Notes: generated by a model from the letters alone, not told the origin. DNA of 64,000 nucleotides from Arthrobacter antibioticus (GCF_030063205.1 NZ_JASISQ010000004.1:275707-339706), one strand, 5' to 3'. Shown: positions 17,272 through 27,375, numbered from the stretch's first letter. Numbers and translations: made by a program.

Positions 17272-18281
17272 GTGGCGCTCGTTTCCGGCTTGGCAGTTGT
17301 TGGTGTGGGATCAGGCGGGAAGACAAGAACCGGCTTGGCTGATTTTCCTGCATCGGCCAACAATGCCACGAGCGTGCCATCGGGGGCGAATGCCGCTGCT
17401 GGCTCGGAAACTGTGTGCAGGCCTTCAGCGCTGGCAGGGATACGGCGGCCGAAGGAGAGCTCATTGGCTTCAGCTGCGCTGAGTTCACGCACGGGCATCA
17501 AGGCGCGAGCCGCATCGGCGATATCCACAATTTGAAGGTTATCCGCCAATTCTTCAAGGGTGCGGGCGCCGTCAAGGTTGTAGGGTCCCACTGCGCTGCG
17601 GCGCAGGACTGTGAGGTGGCCGCCAACACCGAGACCGGCACCCAGATCGCGGGCTAACGCGCGGATATAAGTTCCTGAGGAACAACGCACTGTGACGTCA
17701 ATGTCAATGTAAGCAATTGCGCAGTCTATCTGGGGATCCAGCTCGGCTATAGAGGCCTGGCCAGCGGCCTCACTAGTTTCATTCACCAAGGGGCCACGTT
17801 CCAGTGTTCCGCGACGAATGGCGTGTACCTCAAAAGCGTGGATAGTTACGGGTCGCGCGGCAAGTACCACGTCCTCCCCGGACCGGACCCGCGCATAGGC
17901 ACGCTCACCGTTGACTTTGATGGCGCTGACACTGCTGGGGACCTGAGAAATGGGACCCCGCAACGCCGCAATGCCAGCCTCAACGGCATCATCCGTAACA
18001 CCGGCGGTGTCCGTGGAGCTCGTAAGCGCCCCCTCGGCATCGTCGGTGAGCGTAGTGGCTCCAAGTCGAATAGTCCCCTCATAGGTCTTGGAAGTCCCCA
18101 CGATGTACGTCAACAGGCGCGTGGCCTTGTTGATGCCCACCACAAGAACTCCTGTCGCCATGGGGTCAAGAGTGCCGGCATGCCCAACTTTTCGGGTCCC
18201 TGCCAGCCTTCGCATCCGGGCAACCACATCGTGGCTAGTCCATCCTTGCGGTTTGTCTACAATTACCAGTCCAGAAAGCAC
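17268..18281 (-). CDS. truB: tRNA pseudouridine(55) synthase
   Basis: TruB makes pseudouridine 55 in the tRNA T-loop. The 337-residue protein has LVIVDKPQGWTSHDVV, the catalytic Asp39 in GHAGTLDPMATGVL, and CSSGTYIRALARDLG. There is a Ser/Thr/Pro-rich C-terminal tail beyond the usual domain. The start is GTG 18281; the GAGGAT upstream is about 13 bases away, which is long, but the protein begins exactly where the family does. It belongs to the infB-rbfA-truB-ribF lineage of genes, here separated from rbfA by the lipoprotein/WXG module. Confidence 0.95.
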   Translation of the reverse strand: MLSGLVIVDKPQGWTSHDVVARMRRLAGTRKVGHAGTLDPMATGVLVVGINKATRLLTYIVGTSKTYEGTIRLGATTLTDDAEGALTSSTDTAGVTDDAVEAGIAALRGPISQVPSSVSAIKVNGERAYARVRSGEDVVLAARPVTIHAFEVHAIRRGTLERGPLVNETSEAAGQASIAELDPQIDCAIAYIDIDVTVRCSSGTYIRALARDLGAGLGVGGHLTVLRRSAVGPYNLDGARTLEELADNLQIVDIADAARALMPVRELSAAEANELSFGRRIPASAEGLHTVSEPAAAFAPDGTLVALLADAGKSAKPVLVFPPDPTPTTAKPETSAT

Positions 18282-18401
18282 GCTTTGAAGTATATCCTCA
18301 GCCAGCGGCTCTGATGGTGAGTTGTCCCCATCGCGGCCTGCGCGCCGGAGAGTTACGCTAAGGAAAGGATTAACTACTCGCTACATTTACTACGGAGAAC
18401 C

Positions 18402-19178
18402 ATGAACAACCAACCACGTATTAGTTATCATCGCTCCATCGCTGCGCTGAGCGCCGGCGCCGTGCTGGCATTGGCCCTCACCGGCTGCTTCCCAGGCGGC
18501 GGTTCGGCCAAGCCTGCCGAGAACACTGCAGCGTCGCAGGAACAGTCACCGGCGGCGGACCGTGGCAGCGATGATGCAAGCCCCACCGCCAGAAAAAGCG
18601 CAAGCAAGGAGTCGGCTAAGGCACCCTCTGACGATGCTCCGGCAGGCAAAAATGAACTAACAGCTCCGGGCGCCACCTTGAAGTTTGGTGAGGTTGCCTA
18701 CACCCACGGAAACAGTGGCAAGAAGGATTCAGAAGATTATCGGGAAGCTACCTACGAGACCAAGGTCACCAAAATCGTGGCAGGTAGTGAAGCAGATCTG
18801 GCTGATTTCAAGGACGCAGCCAAGTTTGCCGGACAGACCCCCTATTACGTTCACGCGGACGTGGTGCTGACATCACTGTCAAAGCCGGCTGCAGGCCTGA
18901 GCGATCCCCGTATCACCGCCCAGCTGAAGGACGGTTCCGACGCCCAGAAACTCATAGTGTTCGGAAAGATGGCCGACTGTGAGACGACGAGCTTTGAAAC
19001 GCAGGGCGATGGCGACACTTTCAGTTATGTAGTGGGCTCGCACAAGTCAATGTGCGGCGTTTTCTTAGCTCCCACGGGTGATGAGATCACCACGGCAAGC
19101 TACGATGATTCAAACTTCAGCTACGAGAACTACAAAGACAACAAATACCGTGACAATCCCATCGTGTGGAGCAAATAG
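18402..19178 (+). CDS. Secreted lipoprotein, unknown function
   Basis: A 258-residue lipoprotein with a signal peptide ending in lipobox LTGC (lipidated Cys29). A Ser/Ala/Lys-rich, low-complexity region (30-95) leads to a folded domain that looks beta-rich (GATLKFGEVAYTHG onward) and contains two cysteines (ADCET, SMCGV) that could form a disulfide outside the cell. That layout recalls DUF4352-like telokin-type domains, but I do not claim membership. It has its own promoter space and is followed by a hairpin and then the WXG100 gene in the same direction. Confidence 0.82.
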   Translation: MNNQPRISYHRSIAALSAGAVLALALTGCFPGGGSAKPAENTAASQEQSPAADRGSDDASPTARKSASKESAKAPSDDAPAGKNELTAPGATLKFGEVAYTHGNSGKKDSEDYREATYETKVTKIVAGSEADLADFKDAAKFAGQTPYYVHADVVLTSLSKPAAGLSDPRITAQLKDGSDAQKLIVFGKMADCETTSFETQGDGDTFSYVVGSHKSMCGVFLAPTGDEITTASYDDSNFSYENYKDNKYRDNPIVWSK

Positions 19179-19241
19179 TTCACCTCCCCAGCCGGAGCAT
19201 AGCTGTTCGTCCTAACTAGTTGTCGAACCAGTTGTCGGCAA

Positions 19242-19280
19242 AGAGGGGGTGTCAAAGGGATTCTGGCCTTGACACCCTCT
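19242..19280 (+). terminator. Hairpin between lipoprotein and WXG100 gene
   Basis: AGAGGGGGTGTCAA (19242-19255) pairs with TTGACACCCTCT (19269-19280) with a two-base bulge. It lies 64 bases after the lipoprotein stop and 33 before the next start. It could end the first transcript or attenuate read-through. The right arm also contains TTGACA, but no matching -10 follows. Confidence 0.5.
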
Positions 19281-19313
19281 GTACGGTTAGTTCCAACTCA
19301 CACAGGAGGAATA

Positions 19314-20801
19314 GTGCCCGGAACTTTTCAGGGAGCAGACGTTGCACAACTGCGCGACTTTGCCAAAGAACTTGTTGGTGCTTCGAAGCGGCTGAACAGC
19401 ATTGGGCTTTCCCTAAACGGCGCCTTGGGTGCCATCGGTTGGCACGGAGCAGACAGCGACCGCTTCCGCAAAGACTGGAGCGGCTCCCACTTGCGCAGTA
19501 TCAGGAGCGTTGCGGCCGAGCTTGACTTGGTGGCCAAAATTCTGCGCTTGAACGCCGATGAACAGGACAAGGCAAGTGCGGCCACCGGCATGGACTGGGC
19601 CAATGTACCTACGGAGGTAAACGCTGACCAGGAATCCAAGAACTTTTTGAACGACAAACTTTCCGGCATGACCCCGGATGAGGTAGATGCGTATCTCCAA
19701 TCCGAAGAATTTAGGACATGGGTTCGCGAGAGCCAGGTTAACGCAGATGCGGCTAAGTCCATTCTTGACACACTCGCTGACTCCGGTGGCCTTGATAAAC
19801 TAGGTCCCAATAAGCTGTCTAACGGGTATGGCGCATTCCTACAGCAGTACTGGGCGGAGTCCGCCATGCGGGACGCCGGAATTGACCCCAACCATTGGGA
19901 CCCGGCTCAGGGTGTCAGCCACAATCGCGAGGATATCTACAAGGTCTACGCCTTCTATGCCGAGCTTTATAAGAATGATCCGCGCATGGAATGGATTGGC
20001 ATGGCTAATCAAGTGGGGCCTACATTCATTGCAGGATTTGAGGACTTGGCCGTACTTCATACAATGGCGACAGCTGGCCAAGACGCCACCGATTATTTGA
20101 GTCGTATGGATCCAGTGAGATACACCGCACTTAAATCGCTGATGAGCTTGGGCGAATCCGATCTAGCTTTCTACGAGACCACTTTCCTGTCTATGCAGAA
20201 ACAGATTTTTACTGACATAGGGTCGCAGCACTTTGCCTTTCAAAATGGTTCAATAGCAGAAATTGAGCGTATGCGCGCGGCGGGTTTGGTCACCCCGAAC
20301 ATGGAACAGGCATGGCTGAATATTGATTCAGTACCTGCGTATTCGAATCCGCAGGACTATCACAACCTATCGGCCACTGACCAGCAGCTCCTCCACCAAG
20401 CGTCCTACAATATCGCCGACCGGGAGCAGAACTTCGTCATTGCAGACGACTACGACACCATCCGAGACCGGCCCTCTGGAACTGTATTTACCGAAGCTAT
20501 GACAGTACTGGGCAAACCCAGCATCGAGGGTGCAGAATCCTATTACCAGAAGTTCCCTGTGGTTGATCCGTACCTTGATTTTGGCAGGATCCCCCCGCTG
20601 GGAGCCGATGTTCACCATGGCAACATTTCCGTGCGTGAGGACCGCTGGAACTTGATCGACCAGGACACTCTGGGAGCCTACGAGGACTGGTTACATTCGC
20701 AAGCGGACCCCTATGGTGAAATGATGAAGCCTATGCCCGAACGTGTTGAAGAATACCGCATGGTGGATAAGACCCTACGAAATCTTGTGGGTGCACCATG
20801 A
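19314..20801 (+). CDS. WXG100-domain protein with long unknown C-terminus
   Basis: A 495-residue protein whose first ~90 residues form a WXG100/ESX-type helical hairpin: Trp43-His-Gly45 is the turn, flanked by two amphipathic helices. Such domains mark substrates of type VII secretion. The remaining 400 residues are mostly helical to about 300, then a segment from about 360 rich in aromatic and acidic residues; no catalytic motif is recognised. GTG 19314 is chosen because AGGAGG lies just before it; the TTG at 19269 is unsupported. The next lipoprotein overlaps its stop (ATGA). No secretion machinery is in the window. Confidence 0.82.
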   Translation: MPGTFQGADVAQLRDFAKELVGASKRLNSIGLSLNGALGAIGWHGADSDRFRKDWSGSHLRSIRSVAAELDLVAKILRLNADEQDKASAATGMDWANVPTEVNADQESKNFLNDKLSGMTPDEVDAYLQSEEFRTWVRESQVNADAAKSILDTLADSGGLDKLGPNKLSNGYGAFLQQYWAESAMRDAGIDPNHWDPAQGVSHNREDIYKVYAFYAELYKNDPRMEWIGMANQVGPTFIAGFEDLAVLHTMATAGQDATDYLSRMDPVRYTALKSLMSLGESDLAFYETTFLSMQKQIFTDIGSQHFAFQNGSIAEIERMRAAGLVTPNMEQAWLNIDSVPAYSNPQDYHNLSATDQQLLHQASYNIADREQNFVIADDYDTIRDRPSGTVFTEAMTVLGKPSIEGAESYYQKFPVVDPYLDFGRIPPLGADVHHGNISVREDRWNLIDQDTLGAYEDWLHSQADPYGEMMKPMPERVEEYRMVDKTLRNLVGAP

Positions 20802-21460
20802 AACGAACGTTGATTGCAGTTTCGCTTTCAGTTCTTCTGCTAGCGGGCTGCTCCATGATCCCCTCCCCCAATTCCAGCAAGGAGCCCACCACAGTGGTTA
20901 ACGGCAATACGCAGTTCACGCCCGAGGGCATCAAGGACATGAAGAAGACCCAAAAGGCCAGCCTTGACGTCAGTGAACGCCCGGTGTCCATGTCTGCGCT
21001 CGGCTTCCCTGCTGGTTCCGATGGAACACTCATAGCTACCGACCCGGACAAGAAAATTCAGCTCAGCATCAAAACCCCCAATGGCATCGTGGAAATGACC
21101 ACTGACACTATCCGTGTCCGACCAGGTGTACCCCCGGAAATCCTCGATCATGTTGACATCTTCTATAACTTCCCTAACGCCAGCGATGCAAACCCTGAAA
21201 TTGCTCGTGCCGCCCAAGAGCTTGGTTTCCGTTTTCTTGACGACTTCGCACCTATTGGCACGGATTTCAAGGACGGGTCCGGAAAGGAAACGTGGGTGCC
21301 CGGATTAGGCAACAGTACAGGGACTGTGTTTTCAGTCGAGGCAATCGCCAACCATACAACAGGCAGCCTGACCTGGATCTACTCAATTCAGTTGGACGAT
21401 AGGTATTACACGCCGGATGCTGCGGCAAGCATTGCCGCCACCGGTGACTTTCCGCGCTAA
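20798..21460 (+). CDS. Lipoprotein coupled to WXG100 gene
   Basis: A 220-residue lipoprotein with a short signal peptide and lipobox LAGC (Cys18), followed by a Ser/Pro linker and a mixed alpha/beta-looking domain (from about 60). No family recognised. Its ATG overlaps the stop of the WXG100 gene by four bases, so the two proteins are made together. A membrane-anchored partner, chaperone or immunity protein on the outer face are all possible; nothing in the sequence decides. A strong hairpin follows. Confidence 0.82.
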   Translation: MKRTLIAVSLSVLLLAGCSMIPSPNSSKEPTTVVNGNTQFTPEGIKDMKKTQKASLDVSERPVSMSALGFPAGSDGTLIATDPDKKIQLSIKTPNGIVEMTTDTIRVRPGVPPEILDHVDIFYNFPNASDANPEIARAAQELGFRFLDDFAPIGTDFKDGSGKETWVPGLGNSTGTVFSVEAIANHTTGSLTWIYSIQLDDRYYTPDAAASIAATGDFPR

Positions 21461-21519
21461 GCCGCCAGTGCATCAGTGAATCATCTTCAGATTCTGATTT
21501 CTCGTCTGCAGAACGCAAA

Positions 21520-21557
21520 GCGGGAGGTCACCTTTTCTTCAAAAGGTGACCTCCCGC
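21520..21557. terminator. Convergent terminator, lipoprotein gene/rbfA
   Basis: A perfect 17-bp stem (21520-21536 with 21541-21557) closes a CTTC tetraloop, with four A/T pairs at the loop side. It lies between the converging lipoprotein and rbfA genes, 13 bases from the rbfA stop, and can serve both directions. Confidence 0.88.
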
Positions 21558-21570
21558 CGTCGTATCTGGC

Positions 21571-22008
21571 TTACGCCTCTTCGGCGTCTTCCTCGGCCGA
21601 CTTGTACGGGTCAGCCTCGCCGGCAAACTCGGCGTTGGCGGAAAGCTGCGCCAACGCGGCGTCGCGCTCCTTGGCCACACGCAGGAGAGCCTCCAAGTTC
21701 GAAGCATTCTCCGGGATCACATCGGCAATGAACTCAAGTGTCGGCGTCAACCGAACAGTGATGTTCTTACCAACTTCGGCGCGGAGCACGCCCTTGGCCC
21801 GCTCCAAACCGATCTTAGCGTCGGCACTTGCTGTCTCGTCACCCAAGACCGTGTAGTAGATGGTGGCGTGCTGAAGGTCGTTCGTGACACGGGCATCGGT
21901 GACTGTGATGCCTTCAACGCGCGGATCCTTCACCCTTGAGCGAAGGCCTTCGGCCACCACAACCTTGATGCGCTGTGCCAGTTTGGACGCGCGGGCTGAA
22001 TCAGCCAT
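21571..22008 (-). CDS. rbfA: Ribosome-binding factor A
   Basis: RbfA binds the 30S subunit during late maturation of 16S rRNA. The 145-residue protein begins ADSARASKLAQRIKVVVAEGL and contains DPRVEGITVTDARVTNDL and the PTLEFIADV strand, the normal KH-like fold; the tail is acidic. ATG 22008 is preceded by AAGGAG. A terminator with a U-tract separates it from infB, so it probably has its own promoter or depends on read-through. Confidence 0.96.
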   Translation of the reverse strand: MADSARASKLAQRIKVVVAEGLRSRVKDPRVEGITVTDARVTNDLQHATIYYTVLGDETASADAKIGLERAKGVLRAEVGKNITVRLTPTLEFIADVIPENASNLEALLRVAKERDAALAQLSANAEFAGEADPYKSAEEDAEEA

Positions 22009-22060
22009 GATGAACTCCTTAATGATGTGAGGACTGCTTATGGTTCTAAAACCATCTTAG

Positions 22061-22103
22061 GGAAAACAAAACCGGCTGGGCGTCCGTGTGGACGCCCAGC
22101 CGG
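22061..22103 (-). terminator. infB intrinsic terminator
   Basis: A perfect 14-bp stem (22072-22085 with 22090-22103, loop GTGT) is followed on the infB strand by TTTTGTTTT (22061-22071). This is the clearest classical intrinsic terminator in the window. Confidence 0.85.
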
Positions 22104-22113
22104 CTATGCAACG

Positions 22114-25100
22114 TTAGACGCGCGGCTTTTCGCGCATCTCGAACGTCTGGATGATGTCCTCGGCCTGGAGATCGTTGAAGGATCCCAAACCAATTCCACA
22201 CTCGAAGTCCGTACGGACTTCGGTTGCGTCATCCTTGAAGCGCTTCAGTGAGTCAACCGTGAGGTTGTCACCAATGATCTTGCCGGCACGCAGTACACGA
22301 GCCTTCGTGTTACGGCGGATGGTGCCGGAACGAACGATGGAACCAGCAATGTTGCCATGCTTGGAGGAACGGAATACTTCGCGGATCTCCGCAGTACCCA
22401 ATTCAGCTTCTTCGTATTCCGGCTTGAGCATGCCCTTGAGAGCTAGTTCAATGTCATCGATGGCACCATAGATGACGGAGTAGAAGCGCATGTCAACGCC
22501 CTCACGGTCCGCAAGTTCTGCAACACGCTCAGCAGGCTTGACGTTGAAGCCGATGATGATCGCGTTATCTACTGTTGCCAAGTTGACGTCGTTCTGCGTG
22601 ATGGCACCCACACCGCGGTGGATGACGCGCAGCGCCACGCCTTCGCCAACATCGATCTTGAGCAACGAATCTTCCAAGGCCTCAACGGCACCGGAAACGT
22701 CACCCTTGAGGATGAGGTTAAGGGTGTCAACCTTGCCGTCAGCAACGGCCTGGTCGAAGTCTTCCAGGCTGATGCGCTTGCGGCGCTTAGCCAGCGCAGC
22801 GTTGCGGTCAGCGGCTTCACGCTTTTCAGCGATCTGTCGAGCCGTACGCTCGTCCCCTGTCACAAAGAACGTGTCACCTGCACGAGGAACGTTTGAAAGT
22901 CCCAATACCTGAACTGGACGCGAAGGACCAGCTTCAGAGATAACGTCACCGTTCTCATCAAACATGGCACGCACACGGCCGTGAGCAGTACCGGCAACAA
23001 TGATGTCACCTACGTGCAAGGTACCTGACTGCACAAGCACAGTTGCCACGGAACCGCGGCCCTTGTCCAAGTTCGCTTCAATAGCGATGCCTCGGGCGTC
23101 CTTGTTCGGGTTGGCACGCATGTCCAGAGCAGCATCAGCTGTCAACAGCACAGCTTCAAGCAGTTCCTCGATGTTCACGCCGTTACGGGCTGAGACATCA
23201 ACGAACATGGTGTCTCCACCGTACTCTTCAGGAACCAAACCATATTCGGTCAGCTGGCCACGGATCTTCTCCGGGTTCGCTGCATCTTTATCGATCTTGT
23301 TCACTGCAACAACGATCGGCACGTTAGCGGCCTGGGCGTGGTTGAGCGCTTCAATGGTCTGCGGCATGACACCATCATCAGCGGCAACAACCAAAACGGC
23401 GATGTCGGTGACCTTGGCACCACGGGCACGCATGGCGGTGAACGCCTCGTGACCGGGAGTGTCAATGAAGGTGATCTTGCGATCGGTACCTTCATGCTCG
23501 TGGACAATCTGGTATGCACCAATGTGCTGGGTAATACCACCGTGCTCGTCAGCTACAACATCTGACTTGCGGATCGCATCCAACAGGCGAGTCTTACCAT
23601 GATCAACGTGACCCATGACAGTAACAACTGGGGGACGCATTTCAAGGTCTTCGTCGCCTTCAGCTTCAAGCTCGGCTTCAAAGTCGATGTCGAAGCTGCT
23701 CAGCAGTTCGCGCTCTTCATCCTCTGGGGACACAACCTGGACCTTGTAGCCCAGCTCAGTACCCAACAATGCGAAGGTGTCTTCATCCAGTGACTGTGTT
23801 GCAGTAGCCATTTCACCGAGGTGGAACAGTACAGTCACCAGTGCTGCGGGGTTTGCCTCGATCTTGTCGGCGAAATCGGAAATGGAAGCGCCGCGGCGCA
23901 ACCGGATAATCGACTTGCCGTCACCGCGAGGAACGCTCACGCCACCCAGTGAAGGAGCGCTCATCTGCTCCAGCTCTTGGCGCTTGGCACGCTTGGACTT
24001 GCGCTGCTTGCCACGGCCTGCGCCGCCCTTACCGAAAGCACCCTGGGTTCCACCGCGACCGCGGCCACCCTTGCCAAAGCCACCGCCGGCGGGAGCTCCA
24101 CCTGGTGCGCCACCCGGAGTTGCACCGGGGGCTCCTGGACGCCCGCGACCCGGAGCACCGGGACGGTCATTGCCGCGACCGGGCGCAGCAGGGCGCTCGG
24201 TACGGTTAGGCATCATGCCGGGCGTGGGACGCGCAGCACCTCCGGGCCGGGGAGCGCCAGGACGGGGACCACCAGCACCAGGACCACCGGCACCGGGTGC
24301 GCCGGCCGGGCGAGGTGCGCCCGGACGGGCAGCGCCTGAGCTGGGACGCGGTCCGCCTGGACGGGGTCCACCTGTTCCAGCTTCAGCACTGCGGGGTGCT
24401 CCCGCACGGGGCATACCCTGCGAAGGAGCGAAAGGATTATTTCCGGGGCGAGGCGCCCCTCCACCGGCTGGGCGCGGAGCCCGGCTGTCACTGCGGTTTT
24501 CGCTGCGGCCTTCGCCACGGCTGTCACTGCGGTTCTCGGTGCGGTTTTCGCTACGACTGTCGGGGCGGTTCTCGCCACGGTCCGGACGACTGCCTGAACG
24601 AGGCATGCCCTGCGACGTAGCAAAAGGGTTGTTCCCGGGGCGTGGCGCACCGGGGGTCCCAGCCTTGGCAGCGGGTGTTGCCGCAGCAGGGGCAGGAGCA
24701 GCTGGCGTTGCCGGAGCCGGTGAAGGCGCCGCTGGCGCTGGTGCGGACGGTGTTGCCGGGGCTGGTACGGAGGTTGTTTCGGCAGCTGCCGTGGTGCTCT
24801 TCGCACCAGGTTTAGCTCCTGCAGGCTTGGCTCCTGCAGGCTTGGGGCCGGGAACAGCAGCGCCGGGGACAGCCGGCGAGGCTGCCTTTGGGGTTGCGGC
24901 AGCTGGGGTTGCAGCAGCCTTGGGCGTGCTCGCCTTGGGTGCTGATACCGCGTCTGCGGCAGGCGTAGCTGCGGCGGGTGCGGGATCGGCAGCCTTTGCT
25001 GCTTGAGGGAACGCGTCGCGAAGCTTCTTCACGACGGGCGCCTCAATGGTTGAGGATGCTGAACGAACGAATTCGCCCAACTCTTGCAGTTTGCTAACTG

Positions 25101-25158
25101 CTTCTTTTGAGGTGATACCGAGCTCTTTTGCAAGCTCGTGGACGCGGGCCTTGGCCAC
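22114..25158 (-). CDS. infB: Translation initiation factor IF-2
   Basis: IF-2 brings fMet-tRNA to the 30S subunit and hydrolyses GTP on subunit joining. The 1014-residue protein has an N-terminal IF2-N module ([12 protein letters not shown]), a very long Pro/Ala/Gly/Arg-rich disordered region (about 60-400), then the G domain with [17 protein letters not shown] and NKID, and the C-terminal tRNA-binding domains. Within the disordered region GNNPFAxSQGMPR occurs twice and ENR/SDSR motifs repeat. GTG 25158 follows AGGAG. It sits in the standard rimP-nusA-ylxR-infB order. Confidence 0.97.
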   Translation of the reverse strand: MAKARVHELAKELGITSKEAVSKLQELGEFVRSASSTIEAPVVKKLRDAFPQAAKAADPAPAAATPAADAVSAPKASTPKAAATPAAATPKAASPAVPGAAVPGPKPAGAKPAGAKPGAKSTTAAAETTSVPAPATPSAPAPAAPSPAPATPAAPAPAAATPAAKAGTPGAPRPGNNPFATSQGMPRSGSRPDRGENRPDSRSENRTENRSDSRGEGRSENRSDSRAPRPAGGGAPRPGNNPFAPSQGMPRAGAPRSAEAGTGGPRPGGPRPSSGAARPGAPRPAGAPGAGGPGAGGPRPGAPRPGGAARPTPGMMPNRTERPAAPGRGNDRPGAPGRGRPGAPGATPGGAPGGAPAGGGFGKGGRGRGGTQGAFGKGGAGRGKQRKSKRAKRQELEQMSAPSLGGVSVPRGDGKSIIRLRRGASISDFADKIEANPAALVTVLFHLGEMATATQSLDEDTFALLGTELGYKVQVVSPEDEERELLSSFDIDFEAELEAEGDEDLEMRPPVVTVMGHVDHGKTRLLDAIRKSDVVADEHGGITQHIGAYQIVHEHEGTDRKITFIDTPGHEAFTAMRARGAKVTDIAVLVVAADDGVMPQTIEALNHAQAANVPIVVAVNKIDKDAANPEKIRGQLTEYGLVPEEYGGDTMFVDVSARNGVNIEELLEAVLLTADAALDMRANPNKDARGIAIEANLDKGRGSVATVLVQSGTLHVGDIIVAGTAHGRVRAMFDENGDVISEAGPSRPVQVLGLSNVPRAGDTFFVTGDERTARQIAEKREAADRNAALAKRRKRISLEDFDQAVADGKVDTLNLILKGDVSGAVEALEDSLLKIDVGEGVALRVIHRGVGAITQNDVNLATVDNAIIIGFNVKPAERVAELADREGVDMRFYSVIYGAIDDIELALKGMLKPEYEEAELGTAEIREVFRSSKHGNIAGSIVRSGTIRRNTKARVLRAGKIIGDNLTVDSLKRFKDDATEVRTDFECGIGLGSFNDLQAEDIIQTFEMREKPRV

Positions 25159-25333
25159 ATTTCTCCTGTCTCGGCCCGCACCGGACAGGTACGAACCGCT
25201 TAATTCTTACTGCGCCATTCCATGTCGGAATGGGCGGCGTGAGAGCACATGAAATTGCTCATTTTTGGGCACTCATCGCTGGGTACTCATCGGGTTTCCA
25301 TCGGTTTTCTGACCCGCTTTCACAAAGGGACAA

Positions 25334-25684
25334 TTAGGTTCGTATTACTTGACTTGCCAAAAGTGGCAAATCGTTTTGTGCAAACGCTGCAACGTCGCTG
25401 ACATTGGCAACTCCCGGAAGGGCTCTGCCAAAGGCGCGTCGTTTGATCGCCAGCTTCCAGCATTCCTCGCAGGGGTGCAGCCATGCTCCCCTGCCAGGCA
25501 TACGTCGTCGTGGGTCAACCAACGCTTCTGTTTCACCAGAATCATTCATTGACCGGACAATGCGTACAAGCTGATGCCGTACCCCAGCTTTCCTGCATCC
25601 AATACATGTCCGCACATTTTTGTAAGCAACAACAGTCTCATCGCGCGCTTTTACCGCTTGCGCTTCAACTGCTTTCTTTGCCAA
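25334..25684 (-). CDS. YlxR-family RNA-binding protein
   Basis: A 116-residue DUF448/YlxR protein, a small nucleic-acid-binding fold found between nusA and infB. RTCIGCRK (about 26-33), the DPRRRMPGRGAWLHPC segment and RRAFGRAL are the family marks; four Cys are present. The frame is open upstream into the nusA 3' region; TTG 25684 is taken with GAAGG about ten bases before it, but GTG 25615 is an alternative. It would be cotranscribed with nusA and infB. Confidence 0.85.
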   Translation of the reverse strand: MAKKAVEAQAVKARDETVVAYKNVRTCIGCRKAGVRHQLVRIVRSMNDSGETEALVDPRRRMPGRGAWLHPCEECWKLAIKRRAFGRALPGVANVSDVAAFAQNDLPLLASQVIRT

Positions 25685-25771
25685 TTCTACTGTGCCTTCA
25701 CGTATATTTTCGATGTCAGGGCAGTTTCGGGCCCGGCTTCTCCTATTCTACCGCGTTGCTACACCTGTGAC

Positions 25772-26743
25772 CTAAACAGCCGCGGTATCGGAAACGATGT
25801 CAATGCGCCATCCAGTGAGCTTGGCAGCCAACCGGGCATTCTGACCTTCCTTGCCAATGGCCAAGGAGAGCTGATAATCAGGAACTACAACGCGGGCGGA
25901 GCGAATAGCCTCGTCCACGATGGTGACCGATATCACCTTGGAAGGCGAGAGTGAGTTGGCGATAAAGATGGCCGGATCTTCATTGAAATCAACAATGTCA
26001 ATTTTCTCGTCGTGAAGTTCGGTCATTACCGCGCGAACGCGTGAACCCATTTCACCAATGCAGGAGCCCTTGGCGTTGACGCCGGCCTTGTTGGCCTGAA
26101 CGGCAATTTTGGTGCGGTGGCCGGCTTCGCGTGCCAAGGCCACGATCTCAACCGTGCCGTCAGCAATTTCAGGAACTTCCATTTCAAAGAGCTTGCGCAC
26201 AAGTCCTGGATGAGAGCGCGAAAGGGTAATCGAGGGGCCCTTCAAGCCGCGGTGAACGTCTACAACAAAGGTGCGAATCCGGCTACCATGACGGTACTCC
26301 TCGCCAGGGACCTGCTCATTGGGAGGTAGAACACCCTCTACGGCACCTAAGTTAACCTGGATCATATTGGGGTTGTTGCCCTGCTGGATCTGGCCTGAGA
26401 CAAGCTCGCCCTCTTTGCCGCGGAACTCGCCCAGGACGTTGTCGTCCTCAACATCGCGAAGACGCTGCAAAATTACCTGACGTGCTGTGCTTGCCGCAAT
26501 ACGACCAAACCCTTTGGGCGTGTCATCGAACTCGCCAATGGGGAGGTCGTCATCGTCGAGCTCTGCGGCCCAAATAGTGACACGTCCGCTCTTGCGATCA
26601 AGTTCTGCACGCGCCACCTCATGGCAGCCCGGGGACTTGTGGTACGCCATGAGTAGTGCCTGCTCAATGGTGGGGATCAACAAGTCCAGGGGAATTTCCC
26701 GCTGACGCTCCAACTCCCTCAGTGCGCTCATATCTATATCCAT
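25772..26743 (-). CDS. nusA: Transcription termination/antitermination protein NusA
   Basis: NusA binds RNA polymerase and modulates pausing, termination and antitermination. The 323-residue length is normal for Actinobacteria, which lack the C-terminal acidic repeats. Visible are the N-terminal polymerase-binding helices ([15 protein letters not shown]), the S1 domain ([13 protein letters not shown]), KH1 with [15 protein letters not shown] and KH2 with [20 protein letters not shown]. It starts 2 bp after rimP and continues to ylxR. Confidence 0.96.
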   Translation of the reverse strand: MDIDMSALRELERQREIPLDLLIPTIEQALLMAYHKSPGCHEVARAELDRKSGRVTIWAAELDDDDLPIGEFDDTPKGFGRIAASTARQVILQRLRDVEDDNVLGEFRGKEGELVSGQIQQGNNPNMIQVNLGAVEGVLPPNEQVPGEEYRHGSRIRTFVVDVHRGLKGPSITLSRSHPGLVRKLFEMEVPEIADGTVEIVALAREAGHRTKIAVQANKAGVNAKGSCIGEMGSRVRAVMTELHDEKIDIVDFNEDPAIFIANSLSPSKVISVTIVDEAIRSARVVVPDYQLSLAIGKEGQNARLAAKLTGWRIDIVSDTAAV

Positions 26744-26745
26744 GG

Positions 26746-27375
26746 TCAGCTTCCCTCTCCATCAACCGCGTTGCCGCTGGTCGGCTCAAATTCCAAATCA
26801 AGCTCAGCCTCATCCAGGCGAGCAAATTCAAGTTCTACAACTCCACGGCGGATAGCCGTGAACAAAATTTTTTCCGGCTCGCCTTGTTTAGGCTTCATTC
26901 CTTTTTTCACGGGCAGTTCAGGTTTGAACAGCACCCCGCTGTCATCCACGGACAGAATTCTGCCCATGAAGTTTTCTCGATCGCTTGCATTAACCTTGGC
27001 CATACGCCCTACGGCCCTGCGCCAGTGCCGGGGTTCAGTCATGGGCCGGGTTGCCCCGGGCGAGGAAATCTCCAGGTCGTACGCTCTGCCGTCATCATGG
27101 GGGTCTGTATCCATCACTTCGGAAAGCTGACGCGAAATGGCAGAAATAGCATCGAGGCCTACCCCACCGGACTCGTCCTCGGGTAAGTCAACAACAACTG
27201 AGACAGTACGGTGGCTTCCTGCGAAGTGAACCTTCACTTCTTCTAAGAACAGGCTGGCGGCTGCCACCGTGGGGGCAAGGAGTATATGAAGCCTTTGTGC
27301 CTCAGCGCCGGAATCCAAAGCTGAGGGAACGTTCCCTGAGCGTGCGGCCATTTTCGGCCTGTCTGGCTTGGTCAT
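26746..27375 (-). CDS. rimP: Ribosome maturation factor RimP
   Basis: RimP is needed for 30S maturation. The protein (209 residues from the chosen start) has the [14 protein letters not shown] signature and the [15 protein letters not shown] beta domain. ATG 27375 is preferred because GGAGG lies ten bases before it; the GTG at 27384 would leave only one base of spacing. The tail is acidic. It heads the rimP-nusA-ylxR-infB transcript, with a divergent promoter region of about 180 bp shared with the DUF4439 gene. Confidence 0.93.
   Translation of the reverse strand: MTKPDRPKMAARSGNVPSALDSGAEAQRLHILLAPTVAAASLFLEEVKVHFAGSHRTVSVVVDLPEDESGGVGLDAISAISRQLSEVMDTDPHDDGRAYDLEISSPGATRPMTEPRHWRRAVGRMAKVNASDRENFMGRILSVDDSGVLFKPELPVKKGMKPKQGEPEKILFTAIRRGVVELEFARLDEAELDLEFEPTSGNAVDGEGS

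Noticed and set aside
23777-25006. 409-codon plus-strand frame opposite infB
   Set aside because: It is the antisense shadow of the Pro/Ala/Gly-rich IF-2 segment; the translation is Pro/Gly/Arg/Ala low complexity, with no ribosome site or family match.
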